The notes beneath the pieces were generated by a model. It saw only the letters and a program-made list of their open reading frames with translations, did no database searches and had not been told where the DNA came from. Position numbers and translations under genes: made by a program. 64,000 nt of DNA from Clostridiales bacterium (GTDB lineage Bacteria; Bacillota; Clostridia; Oscillospirales; Butyricicoccaceae): assembly GCA_019421385.1 (NCBI GenBank), contig JAHZFK010000015.1, positions 5,880-69,879 on the forward strand, in the 5' to 3' direction. Below, piece after piece: positions 8,385-15,818 of this stretch (within the stretch, counting starts at the first letter, position 1; the number at the start of each line of letters is the position of its first letter).

Positions 8385-9449
8385 TTATTCAGGTGTATAA
8401 CCTGTGCTGGTGTCAATGGTCACGGTATTGTTTGCACCGTCCCAGCCAACGCCAAAATCAAATGTCTGTCCGAGGTCGCGCAGCTTAAAGTAATTATTGC
8501 CCTGAATTGTATAAGCAGTCAAATTAATCTGATTACCATTCAGATATATAGTGGAAGAAGTCGGAATTGCCGTTTGGTTTGCACCGCTTCCGGCGGCAAG
8601 CTCGCCGCCAACCGTGGTATAGGACTGCCCGGAAATTAAATTGATTGCGTTTTTAGCACCATCCCATGTGACCTCAAACTGCTTATCAGAACCAGACAAC
8701 ACCTGTGCGACATCGCGCAGCTTGAAATAATTATTTCCGTCAATCAGATAGGCGTCAAATGCGATGGTCTCACCATCGACTACAACCTTAGAAGCCGTCG
8801 GGGTAGCTACTGCATTTTGTGCTGCCGATTCATCTGAATACCGAAATGCAATCGACCACCAAGGATTATTCTGACCAAATGAAGCATAACAATACAACAC
8901 ATAAATAAAATCATCGGCCGAATATTGCTGCAACACAGCATCCAACGTAGCGTGATCTATTTCGCCATCGTAATGCATACCCGCCAGATCGCCAAACGAA
9001 CTATCAAAGTCGTATATAAAATAATACTCTTTTTTCCCATACCAATCATTCGCTGCAAAATCAATCGCGATAGGGGTGGTAGTCACCTCCGGCACTTCCC
9101 AATCCGGACGAATACCGGCAATGATCTTGTCATGGTTTTCATCCATGATAAAGCATGAGATCTTAAAATAAGTTGTTCCGGTAAAATCAGGATTTTTAGA
9201 AAGTTGAATTTTTTCACCAAAGGGAATGTAGTTGATTTTGTCCAGATAACCCGGGTCTTCGAGCGGATACGAAGAAGAAAAATGATGAACTTCATTTCTT
9301 CCGATCTCATCCAGTTCGTCTATCTCATGATAATCCAGTTGGAAGTAATCGGTGAATAGATCTGTCACCGCAAACGTGGTCGTTCCCATCAGCATCGATC
9401 CTGCTGTAATGATCGAGCAAAGCAGCCGTACCCATTTTCTCTTTTTCAT
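8385..9449 (-). CDS. Secreted stalk-domain (copper amine oxidase N-like) protein, passenger of the element
   Basis: 354 residues. A Sec signal peptide (charged MKKRKW, hydrophobic core, cleavage near TTTFA) predicts export. The N-terminal half (about 30-210) is acidic and aromatic and is not recognised. The C-terminal part holds two copies of a stalk/copper-amine-oxidase-N-like repeat, each with a NNYFKLRD core followed by WDGAxNxI/V (about 222-280 and 299-354). Such repeats occur in many secreted clostridial proteins and probably act as binding or spacer modules. Start ATG has AAAGGAAAG upstream. It lies inside the mobile element and its function is unknown. Confidence 0.8.
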   Translation of the reverse strand: MKKRKWVRLLCSIITAGSMLMGTTTFAVTDLFTDYFQLDYHEIDELDEIGRNEVHHFSSSYPLEDPGYLDKINYIPFGEKIQLSKNPDFTGTTYFKISCFIMDENHDKIIAGIRPDWEVPEVTTTPIAIDFAANDWYGKKEYYFIYDFDSSFGDLAGMHYDGEIDHATLDAVLQQYSADDFIYVLYCYASFGQNNPWWSIAFRYSDESAAQNAVATPTASKVVVDGETIAFDAYLIDGNNYFKLRDVAQVLSGSDKQFEVTWDGAKNAINLISGQSYTTVGGELAAGSGANQTAIPTSSTIYLNGNQINLTAYTIQGNNYFKLRDLGQTFDFGVGWDGANNTVTIDTSTGYTPE

Positions 9450-9543
9450 TGTTTTCTTTCCTTTCTGTCTGTTTGAATTTCTCCTAGCGTTCGCTGCGGA
9501 GCAGGGCGTTTGCCCCGCTCCGCACTACTTGCCAGAGAAATAC

Positions 9544-9581
9544 AAAAATGCAGGCGCATGTACAGCAACATACACCTGCAT
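9544..9581 (-). terminator. Terminator of the 51-residue gene
   Basis: On the minus strand ATGCAGGTGTA pairs with TACATGCGCCTGCAT and is followed by TTTTTG, 12 bp after the stop codon. Confidence 0.7.
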
Positions 9582-9592
9582 CTGACAATCTA

Positions 9593-9748
9593 TCATTTGC
9601 GTACCACAATGAAAGCTATTCCCAGCTTGCATAAATAGTCTACAAGGGGTATAATAGCTTTGTCGGTGGGGCTTTCGCCCTTGTGCATGTGCCATTCCCA
9701 CATGTTACAGGTGTACAGGGTGTTGGCGCACCCTGTACACTGCCGCAT
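9593..9748 (-). CDS. 51-residue Cys/Trp-containing protein inside the element
   Basis: A small open frame starting at ATG 9748 with GGAGAA seven bases upstream, a near-consensus promoter and its own terminator. The N-terminal half contains CTGCANTLYTC and a MWEWHMHKG stretch, which could bind a metal. The C-terminal half (IIPLVDYLCKLGIAFIVVR) is hydrophobic and helical in character. I recognise no family. The full set of expression signals supports a real gene. Whether it serves the element (regulation) or is cargo cannot be told. Confidence 0.6.
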   Translation of the reverse strand: MRQCTGCANTLYTCNMWEWHMHKGESPTDKAIIPLVDYLCKLGIAFIVVRK

Positions 9749-9767
9749 TATGTACTTCTCCAGCTTT

Positions 9768-9796
9768 ATTATACTACCTGCTTTTCAATAATGCAA
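9768..9796 (-). promoter_or_regulatory. Promoter of the 51-residue gene
   Basis: Minus strand TTGCAT (9791-9796), 17-bp spacer, TATAAT (9768-9773). Confidence 0.7.
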
Positions 9797-10156
9797 GATA
9801 TCCAAATATATCCGTAAAAGAAAATTTCAGTGCACGGTTATGCTGTATAGCCGCGCACTGTTTTCTGTTTATGCAACAAGTCTATGTCACGTTGTAAAAT
9901 CAGCGCACGTCCCCTAATTTAATGTGGCTATAATTTTGTTCCATTTTCTGGTTTTTTCTACACTCAACAGACTGGTTGTATTTTTTTATACACGTCTGCT
10001 TTCCGAAAAATCTTTTTCAAGGCTAAATATTTGCAACTTTACAGCATCTTGTTGAAATTTCGGCAGGACAGTCACTATTTTTGCCCCCTTTTATCCCTGC
10101 TTCATTTGTATATGTGTTCTTTTTTCCACACCCCCTGTTTGAGCGCCTTTTTCACG
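9797..10156. other. AT-rich non-coding stretch inside the element
   Basis: No convincing gene. It contains a hairpin CAGTGCACGGTTAT..ATAGCCGCGCACTG near 9830-9862, and at 9913-9924 the string CCTAATTTAATG, which resembles the inner part of the right terminal repeat and may be a relic of an older end. Confidence 0.45.
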
Positions 10157-10199
10157 AAAAAAACCAGTCACCAAACATTAAAATGTTTAATGACTGGTT
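10157..10199 (-). terminator. Transposase terminator
   Basis: Minus strand hairpin AACCAGTCA-TT-AAACATT / AATGTTT-GG-TGACTGGTT followed by seven Ts, 28 bp downstream of the transposase stop. The TTTAATGACTGG within it also resembles the element's terminal repeat. Confidence 0.85.
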
Positions 10200-10227
10200 C
10201 GGTGGTGCTCTTTTTCTCCCTGCTCGG

Positions 10228-11595
10228 CTATGCCGCTACGCGGTATGTAAACCCAACAAATCCCTTTGCATAAAGTTTCCGCTGATCGCTCCGTCCCTTA
10301 CGAATCGGGATGGTATACCGTGCGATCTCAGCCAACAGTTTTTCCCCGTCTGTGTCCTGCCCTTTCAAAAATTCGCGGCACAGCGTCACCGCCATTTTGA
10401 AATTCACCCGGTAGGCATACAAGCCTTCCTTAGGCTGGCGGATAACAACTGCGCGACAAACCCTGCTTGCAAAATTGAACGCAGTCAAAGCGGCGTATAT
10501 TTCCTGTTCAACAAATGCGTCCCGCTTCCCATGCAAATTGACCACTCCGACTGTGTATTTGAGATCGCGAAAGCTGGTTTCAATCCCCCAACGCATATGG
10601 TACAATTCTTTAATATCTTCAATTTGGAATGCGTCAGGAAGCGAGGTTACCAGCGTTTCAAACTGACCGTTATCGAGCAGAAAACGTACAACACGCAGGC
10701 GCATAGGATAAGGGCTGGGGAAATCCCATCGCCCGCGGCGGGTTTTAGCGCCCGCCTTGCTCTTTTGCGGTACTTGCAGGAAGATATAACGGTTTTGTTT
10801 GTCTTCCTTCGTCTGGGTTGTGGTGATTGTAAACGCGATATGGCCGTCCATCTGTATCATGGGCAGACGTGCAATTTCACGCATTGCCGAATGGTTCTGC
10901 TTAACGCGGATAAGAAAATCGGTGTTAGGCTTTTCTATCAGATGTGCCAAAAGATTGTAGCTTTCATATCCTCTGTCTGCGATAATCAGCGTCTTTTCCT
11001 GAAACTCGTTTCGTTTCAGCAGTTCAACCAATGCGCCTATTTCATCCTTCTGCGGCTCTGGCTGAATGACTGCGTCATAGTATGTTTTGTTGCACACATC
11101 ATATAACGGGTTCAAGTGCATCTGGTTGTAGCCCTCCGGTGCACCATTGTTGCAGACAAAGCTGGGTGCATTCGGGTTGCGCGGCATATTGACCGACGTA
11201 CCATCCACCGCAAGGACACGATAGCCACAATAGGTTTCCGGGTCATTGCAGACGGCGTTAAAACGCTGAAATACCTCCCGGCAGGCATCGGGCATAAGTT
11301 GTGCACGCCGTTGGGAGAACGCAGCAGGAGTAGCATCTACTCTCATGCTGTGCAGCTCCTTTGCCAATGAGCCGCCCTCCATGCTGACCAGTAGCCATAA
11401 AAGTGTTTCAGCGGACAATTTCTGTGTGCGGGAAAACTGTTTACCTTTCCGGCACAAAAATGCAGTGTCCAAAACTGCGCCGCGAAGGAGTTGCTTCATC
11501 GTATCTGCGGCGTTCATGATGCCTGCGTCCCCCGCTTTACAGACTGAATCTGCGGTCTTCAAGGGGTGAACCAATAAAGTGCTATTCAAAATCAC
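10228..11595 (-). CDS. IS4-family DDE transposase
   Basis: 455 residues from a GTG at 11595; an internal ATG at 11517 is a possible alternative start. The catalytic triad is visible: Asp in VLAVDGTSVN, Asp in LIIADRGYES, and Glu in YHMRWGIETSFRDLKY, which fits the IS4 signature Y-x2-R-x3-E-x6-K exactly. It would cut and join the ends of the surrounding 3.77-kb element. The gene appears intact, so the element may still move. Confidence 0.93.
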   Translation of the reverse strand: MILNSTLLVHPLKTADSVCKAGDAGIMNAADTMKQLLRGAVLDTAFLCRKGKQFSRTQKLSAETLLWLLVSMEGGSLAKELHSMRVDATPAAFSQRRAQLMPDACREVFQRFNAVCNDPETYCGYRVLAVDGTSVNMPRNPNAPSFVCNNGAPEGYNQMHLNPLYDVCNKTYYDAVIQPEPQKDEIGALVELLKRNEFQEKTLIIADRGYESYNLLAHLIEKPNTDFLIRVKQNHSAMREIARLPMIQMDGHIAFTITTTQTKEDKQNRYIFLQVPQKSKAGAKTRRGRWDFPSPYPMRLRVVRFLLDNGQFETLVTSLPDAFQIEDIKELYHMRWGIETSFRDLKYTVGVVNLHGKRDAFVEQEIYAALTAFNFASRVCRAVVIRQPKEGLYAYRVNFKMAVTLCREFLKGQDTDGEKLLAEIARYTIPIRKGRSDQRKLYAKGFVGFTYRVAA

Positions 11596-11679
11596 TGCTC
11601 TGCTTTCTACCAGAAGATGACGTTACACAATAGGGGGCTGTCTCTGGCATACGCCCGCTCTATTGCTGTCGGAAACGTC

Positions 11680-11741
11680 AAAAAAACCGCGCACGAAGAA
11701 CAAACCCCATCCGACCGGGGATTTGCTCTATCGTGCGCGGT
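11680..11741 (-). terminator. Long hairpin upstream of the transposase gene
   Basis: Arms ACCGCGCACGA and TCGTGCGCGGT with a paired inner part (AACAAACCCC / GGGGATTTGC) followed on the minus strand by seven Ts. It would block transcription entering the transposase from outside, a common way insertion sequences limit activation. Confidence 0.75.
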
Positions 11742-11947
11742 GCATATCACTCTTCTATATGATTGCAATCCTTACGCTTTTACAATGAATTGATAAATAA
11801 AAATGCTTATCACTCTAAAACTTGTGGTATATGTAAAATGAAAAATGCGGGCTATTATAGCCACTTATAGTGTAAAGCAACTTATAGAAAAAATCAAGCA
11901 TGAGTTTGGTGTGTTAATTTAACACATTCCGGGGAGCATAAAAATGG
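11742..11947. other. AT-rich right arm of the element
   Basis: No gene seen. Contains short repeats (CTTATAG twice near 11865-11890) and probably the transposase control region further left. Confidence 0.3.
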
Positions 11948-11979
11948 TTAAGGGCAGGAAATTTGCTTCCTGCCCTTAA
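11948..11979. repeat. Perfect hairpin at the right end of the element
   Basis: TTAAGGGCAGGAA and TTCCTGCCCTTAA around a 6-base loop, overlapping the inner bases of the right terminal repeat. May be a terminator or a structure shielding transposase translation. Confidence 0.75.
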
Positions 11980-11993
11980 TTTAATGACATTGG
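11975..11993 (-). repeat. Right terminal inverted repeat
   Basis: CTTAATTTAATGACATTGG, a perfect reverse complement of the left end. Confidence 0.92.
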
Positions 11994-12015
11994 CCTTTCG
12001 GCGGTTCTTTTTCTA
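11994..12015. terminator. Target duplication and right half of the interrupted terminator
   Basis: CCTTTCGG (11994-12001) repeats 8221-8228, then CGGTTCTTTTTC completes the broken hairpin arm. The convergent DUF4349 gene has also lost its terminator. Confidence 0.85.
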
Positions 12016-12039
12016 TGCACCTGACGGCGTAGTAGCTCC

Positions 12040-12918
12040 TTATTCTTTCTTGTTTTGCTCGGACTGCTGCGCTTTCTTCTGGCGGTGCAGATGTACACGC
12101 CAGAACACGCCGCCCGCAATACCCAGCAGCACCAGCACCGGCCAGAGCGTCACCAGCATGAGGATCAATCCGCGCACGGTGACGGTCAGACCACCGAGGC
12201 CGTTCTTCGCGGCCTGTGCCAGCTGCGCGCCAAAGCCCGTGCCTTCGGAGACCGCGGTCAGCGTCTGCACCTCGCGCAGCGAAACCGTAAAGGTGGAAAA
12301 GCCGACCAGATCATCGTAATGCCGTTTTTCTCCCGTCAGGCTGTCGATTTCGTACTCGCATTCAGCCAGCGCGTTTTCCAGCGAGATAATATCCTCCATC
12401 TTGGCCGCCTGATCGAGCAGCGCAAGCAGCCGTTCATGCTTGGTCTGCAAGGTGGCCAGCCGCGTTTCAATGTCGGTGTACTGCTCGGTCACGTCCTCGC
12501 TCCAACGGTTTGCGGAAACCACGTGACAGGTCTCCCCAATTTGCGCGAAAAAGGTTTCAAATTTTTCCTGCGGCACGCGCAGGGTATAATTTGCCGTACG
12601 GCTGCCCTTTTCGCCCGCATTTCCGCTCGACTCGATATAGCCGCCCGCTTCCGCGGTCAGCTGCTCGAGCGCGGCACAGGTTCCGTCATAGTCCTGCGTT
12701 TCCAGCGTCAGGTCCGCCGATAAAATCAGCTTGGCGTTCTCCCGCACGGCGGAAAAATCCGCTGCGCTTTCCGATGTCGCCGTATCCATGGCAACGCCGT
12801 TTTCGGCCGACGCTGCCGCATCCCCGGTGCTTGCGCTGCTGCCTCCCGAAGCGCCGCACGCAGCAAGCGAAAGCAGCAACAGCAAGGCAAGTACCACACA
12901 AATCCCTCGTCGTTTCAT
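12040..12918 (-). CDS. DUF4349 lipoprotein
   Basis: 292 residues. Lipobox LAACGASG after an N-terminal hydrophobic segment, then a low-complexity Ser/Ala linker, a DUF4349 body (ADLTLETQDYDGTCAALEQL, YTLRVPQEKFETFF, followed by a coiled coil TRLATLQTKHERLLALL) and a C-terminal transmembrane helix with a basic tail. Anchored at both ends it would span the outer membrane face; function of DUF4349 is not established. ATG at 12918 is chosen over the GTG one codon upstream for spacing from AAGGGG. Confidence 0.82.
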   Translation of the reverse strand: MKRRGICVVLALLLLLSLAACGASGGSSASTGDAAASAENGVAMDTATSESAADFSAVRENAKLILSADLTLETQDYDGTCAALEQLTAEAGGYIESSGNAGEKGSRTANYTLRVPQEKFETFFAQIGETCHVVSANRWSEDVTEQYTDIETRLATLQTKHERLLALLDQAAKMEDIISLENALAECEYEIDSLTGEKRHYDDLVGFSTFTVSLREVQTLTAVSEGTGFGAQLAQAAKNGLGGLTVTVRGLILMLVTLWPVLVLLGIAGGVFWRVHLHRQKKAQQSEQNKKE

Positions 12919-13023
12919 CACAGGACACCCCTTTCCGTTTTCGGTTATCCTGTTAGACGGGTATGCGTACCAGTTGTTCCCAGCTGTTGCTGCTTTGTAA
13001 ACTTTATTTATGTATAGAGCGTT

Positions 13024-13587
13024 TTAGACTTCTTTCTGATAGGTGGTCTCTTCAAACGAGCCGATCGCACCGCAAACACCGCATACATCCGGACGCTCGT
13101 CATAAATCGCGCCGCAGAACGTGCAGCGATAGCCCTGCACCTCAACTGTTTTCTTCTTCGGCGGCAAGGAAGCGGCAACTTCCTCCTTCTTTGCACCCTG
13201 GTTGAGCGACATCAGCGCGCTCATGAAGCGCATCTCATGATCCTGCTCGATCTTGGCGATGTTCTCGAACAGCTGCGCGATGTCATCAAAGCCTTCCTCG
13301 CGGGCGATCTTTGCAAAATCCGGGTACATGCTGCTCCATTCGCCATATTCACCCTTGATGGCGGTCTGCAAATTCTCCGCGCTGGTGCCGATGCCGGTCA
13401 GCTTTTCATACAGCAGACGGCCGTGTGCGCCTTCGTTCTGCGCCAGTCCGGTAAACAGTTCCGCAATATCCTCATGCCCCTCCTTGTGGGCTTTGTCCGC
13501 GAAAAACAGATATTTGTTGCGCGCCATCGACTCGCCGCTGAAAGCAGCCTGCAAATTTTGTTCGGTACGAGATCCTTTCAGGTTCAT
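13024..13587 (-). CDS. rbr: Rubrerythrin
   Basis: Reduces hydrogen peroxide in the cytoplasm of anaerobes using electrons from rubredoxin or NADH-linked donors. 187 residues. An N-terminal four-helix diiron domain has E-x2-H motifs in NEGAHGR and KIEQDHEM. A C-terminal rubredoxin-like iron site has CTFCG and CGVCG. AGGAGG lies before the ATG. A 30-bp palindromic region upstream suggests regulation, possibly by a PerR/Fur-type repressor (inference). Confidence 0.95.
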   Translation of the reverse strand: MNLKGSRTEQNLQAAFSGESMARNKYLFFADKAHKEGHEDIAELFTGLAQNEGAHGRLLYEKLTGIGTSAENLQTAIKGEYGEWSSMYPDFAKIAREEGFDDIAQLFENIAKIEQDHEMRFMSALMSLNQGAKKEEVAASLPPKKKTVEVQGYRCTFCGAIYDERPDVCGVCGAIGSFEETTYQKEV

Positions 13588-13607
13588 TCCAGTTTCCTCC
13601 TTTTATT

Positions 13608-13637
13608 GATATTTATTTACAAATAGGAATAAATATC
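13608..13637. promoter_or_regulatory. Palindromic operator candidate before rubrerythrin
   Basis: GATATTTATT, ten bases, AATAAATATC: perfect 10-bp arms, 21 bp upstream of the start codon. Position fits a repressor site; the factor is unknown. Confidence 0.5.
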
Positions 13638-13737
13638 ATCTTGATGTTTATACTATACTCCTAATTTCATAAAATGCACGCATAATAACAAGATTGTAAC
13701 CGTAATGTAACCATTCTGTAATTTTTTGCAGGACAGA

Positions 13738-13768
13738 GAAAATCCCGGAAGCCAATTGCTTTCGGGAT
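13738..13768 (-). terminator. Terminator of the split permease pair
   Basis: Minus strand ATCCCGAAAGC pairs with GCTTCCGGGAT and is followed by TTTTC. Confidence 0.7.
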
Positions 13769-13794
13769 AGAAGCGTAGGATGGGCCGTATGGTT

Positions 13795-14154
13795 TCATTT
13801 TCGTTTCGCAAAACACTCCTTGATGCCTACACACAGCAGGAATACACCGAATGCACGCCGCAGCCAGTCGGTATCCATGCGCGCTGCCAGCAGCGAAGCG
13901 GCAAAAGCCGACGGGATGCCCGCCGCGATGCACCAAAGAGCCGGGCGCCGTTCGATCAACCCGTTTTTGCTGTGCGACCAGAGCGCAGCGGGCGCACAAG
14001 CAAGAAAGTACAGCAGGTTGATCCCCGCCGCCTGATATTGTGCAATTCCGGCCAACATGGTGAGATACAGCATGAGCAGCGAGCCGCCGCCTACACCGCA
14101 GCCGGATAAAATGCCGGTAGCCAACCCGACCGCAGCTGCCACCAGCGCGCTCAC
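13795..14154 (-). CDS. TauE/SafE-type permease, second half-protein
   Basis: 119 residues, about four hydrophobic segments. The glycine-rich GLATGILSGCGVGGGSLLML is the typical repeat start of TauE/SafE (TSUP) anion exporters, which normally carry two such repeats in one ~250-residue chain. Begins with GTG at 14154, overlapping the stop of the first half by four bases (GTGA), so translation is coupled. Probably forms a hetero-oligomer with its partner. Substrate unknown; sulfite, sulfonates or other small anions are known for the family. Confidence 0.82.
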   Translation of the reverse strand: MSALVAAAVGLATGILSGCGVGGGSLLMLYLTMLAGIAQYQAAGINLLYFLACAPAALWSHSKNGLIERRPALWCIAAGIPSAFAASLLAARMDTDWLRRAFGVFLLCVGIKECFAKRK

Positions 14155-14510
14155 AGCAGCAGGACGGCACGCACACCGCCATACAACAGCAAAACGCCAA
14201 ATCCACGCCGCAGCCATATCATATTGAGGCGATGAAAGATGCGGCCTGCGATCCAGCCACCGAGTACGCCACCCAACAAATACGGCCATGCCGCGGCAAG
14301 CGGCAGTCCGCCCTGCATCCAATAAAGCACGGCGGACATCGCGCTGAGCGGAAAAATCACCGCGACCGAAGTCGCAAAGGCGCGCCGTTCCTCCAACCTG
14401 CACCAGTATACCAGCAGCGGCACCAAAAACAGACCGCCGCCCGCACCGAAAAAACCGTTGGCCGCGCCCGCGAGCGCACCGGTCACACCGTATTTTGCGT
14501 TTTCTCTCAT
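14151..14510 (-). CDS. TauE/SafE-type permease, first half-protein
   Basis: Also exactly 119 residues, starting MRENAKYGVTGALAGAANGF with the motif FGAGGGLFLVPLL and a second half ending in a helix with RRGFGVLLLYGGVRA. It parallels the second half-protein, as expected for the N-terminal repeat of a TauE/SafE transporter. The ATG at 14510 has GGAGGG eight bases upstream, inside the right arm of a hairpin (14516-14549). The two genes appear to be one transporter split in its middle loop. Confidence 0.82.
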   Translation of the reverse strand: MRENAKYGVTGALAGAANGFFGAGGGLFLVPLLVYWCRLEERRAFATSVAVIFPLSAMSAVLYWMQGGLPLAAAWPYLLGGVLGGWIAGRIFHRLNMIWLRRGFGVLLLYGGVRAVLLL

Positions 14511-14549
14511 AAAAACAGCCCTCCAGCAACAGTTTGTGCCGAAGGGCTG
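14511..14549 (-). terminator. Hairpin between prfB and the permease pair
   Basis: Minus strand CAGCCCT, a 20-base loop, AGGGCTG, TTTTT, immediately before an ATG. It may end prfB transcripts, and since the ribosome binding site is in the 3' arm it may also limit translation of the permease. Confidence 0.5.
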
Positions 14550-14571
14550 CTCTTTATGTGTGTTTGCAGGC

Positions 14572-15696
14572 TTATTTCTTGCCCAGCGTGCCCGTTGCAA
14601 GGCCGGACAGATACGCATTGATGAAGCCGTCGATATCACCGTCCATGACTGCGCCGATGTTGGCGTTTTCAAAGCCGGTGCGCGTGTCCTTGGCAAGCGT
14701 GTAGGGCATAAAGACGTAGGAGCGGATCTGGCTGCCCCATTCGATCTTCTTCTGGTCGCCCTTGATATCAGAGATCTTCTCCAGATGCTCGCGCTCCTTG
14801 ATCTCGACCAGCTTGGAACGCAGCATACGCAAGCAGTTGTCCTTGTTCTGGAACTGGCTGCGCTCGGTCTGGCAGGAGACCACGATGCCGGTCGCCTTGT
14901 GGATCAGACGAACCGCAGACGAGGTCTTGTTGATGTGCTGACCGCCCGCGCCGGAGGAACGGAACACCTGCATTTCGTAGTCGTCGGGCTTGATCTCGAA
15001 ATCCGCCGAGTCATCCGGAATGTCCGGGATGACCTCAACCGCGGAGAACGAAGTATGCCGGCGGCCGGAAGCATCAAACGGGGAAATACGCACCAAACGG
15101 TGTACGCCCGACTCACCCTTGAGGAAACCATACGCGTTTTCGCCTTCGATGATGATATCCGCCGACTTCAGGCCCGCTTCTTCGCCGTCCTGATAGTCCA
15201 TGATCTTATAGGTGAAGCCGTGGCGCTCCGCCCAGCGGGTGTACATGCGGTACAGCATTTCGCACCAGTCCTGCGCCTCGGTGCCGCCCGCGCCCGCATG
15301 GAAGGACACCAGCGCGTTGTTTTTGTCGTACTCGCCGGTCAGCAGCGTGGACAGCTTTTGCTCGGCAACGCCCTCTTCCAGCTCCTTGTAGCCGCTTTCC
15401 AGCTCCTCAAGCATGGATTCATCGTTTTCTTCGATCGCCATTTCGCAGATGGTCAGCAGATCGTCGCACAGGCTGTTCAGATGGTTATACGCCTCGATCT
15501 TGCCCTTGAGCGCGCCCATGCGGGAGACGATCTTCTGGCTCTCCTCCGGATTGTCCCAGAAACCGGGCTGGGAGGACTTGATCTCTAGCTCCTCGACCTC
15601 GCGTTTTGCGCGCTCCAAGCCGAGCGCACCGTACAGCTCCTCGAGCTGGGGCTTTAAATTGTTCAGTTTGACCTTGTATTCCTCGAACTCAAGCAT
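14572..15696 (-). CDS. prfB: Peptide chain release factor 2
   Basis: Ends translation at UGA and UAA codons. 374 residues. The stop-codon recognition tripeptide SPF is in RISPFDASGRR and the hydrolysis motif GGQ in GAGGQHINKTSS. Unlike many bacterial prfB genes it is one continuous frame: around codons 20-30 (ELYGALGLER) there is no in-frame TGA, so no programmed +1 frameshift is needed. ATG at 15696 has AAGGAG upstream and a good promoter lies beyond. Confidence 0.96.
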   Translation of the reverse strand: MLEFEEYKVKLNNLKPQLEELYGALGLERAKREVEELEIKSSQPGFWDNPEESQKIVSRMGALKGKIEAYNHLNSLCDDLLTICEMAIEENDESMLEELESGYKELEEGVAEQKLSTLLTGEYDKNNALVSFHAGAGGTEAQDWCEMLYRMYTRWAERHGFTYKIMDYQDGEEAGLKSADIIIEGENAYGFLKGESGVHRLVRISPFDASGRRHTSFSAVEVIPDIPDDSADFEIKPDDYEMQVFRSSGAGGQHINKTSSAVRLIHKATGIVVSCQTERSQFQNKDNCLRMLRSKLVEIKEREHLEKISDIKGDQKKIEWGSQIRSYVFMPYTLAKDTRTGFENANIGAVMDGDIDGFINAYLSGLATGTLGKK

Positions 15697-15731
15697 GAAA
15701 ATGCTCCTTCACGTAGTTTTCAGTAGTATAT

Positions 15732-15760
15732 AGTATACCGTTTCGCGAGGAACTTGTAAA
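15732..15760 (-). promoter_or_regulatory. prfB promoter
   Basis: Minus strand TTTACA (15755-15760), 17-bp spacer, TATACT (15732-15737). Confidence 0.7.
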
Positions 15761-15779
15761 GTTTTTTCTAAAGTTTGGC

Positions 15780-15808
15780 TTGACTAACCCTTGTCCTTCG
15801 GCTATATT
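15780..15808 (+). promoter_or_regulatory. Promoter of the riboswitch-antiporter transcript
   Basis: TTGACT (15780-15785), 17-bp spacer, TATATT (15803-15808), ending just before the aptamer. Confidence 0.75.
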
Positions 15809-15818
15809 TTTATTTACA

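Larger units (their letters stand above)
8229..11993. mobile_element. 3.77-kb IS4-type element with passenger genes
   Basis: Defined by perfect 19-bp terminal inverted repeats and an 8-10 bp direct duplication of the target. All three genes run on the minus strand: an IS4-family DDE transposase, a 51-residue protein and a secreted stalk-domain protein. The inside is AT-richer than the flanks by eye. Ordinary IS4-family elements are about 1.3-1.7 kb with one gene, so this is a transposon-like derivative carrying cargo. Each transcript inside has its own intrinsic terminator. Insertion fell exactly in a terminator loop, which spares flanking coding regions. Confidence 0.85.

Noticed and set aside
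14155..14529. The longer minus-strand frame that extends the second TauE/SafE half upstream
   Set aside because: Its upstream part overlaps the first half-gene in another frame and is not hydrophobic; the GTGA overlap gives a better start.
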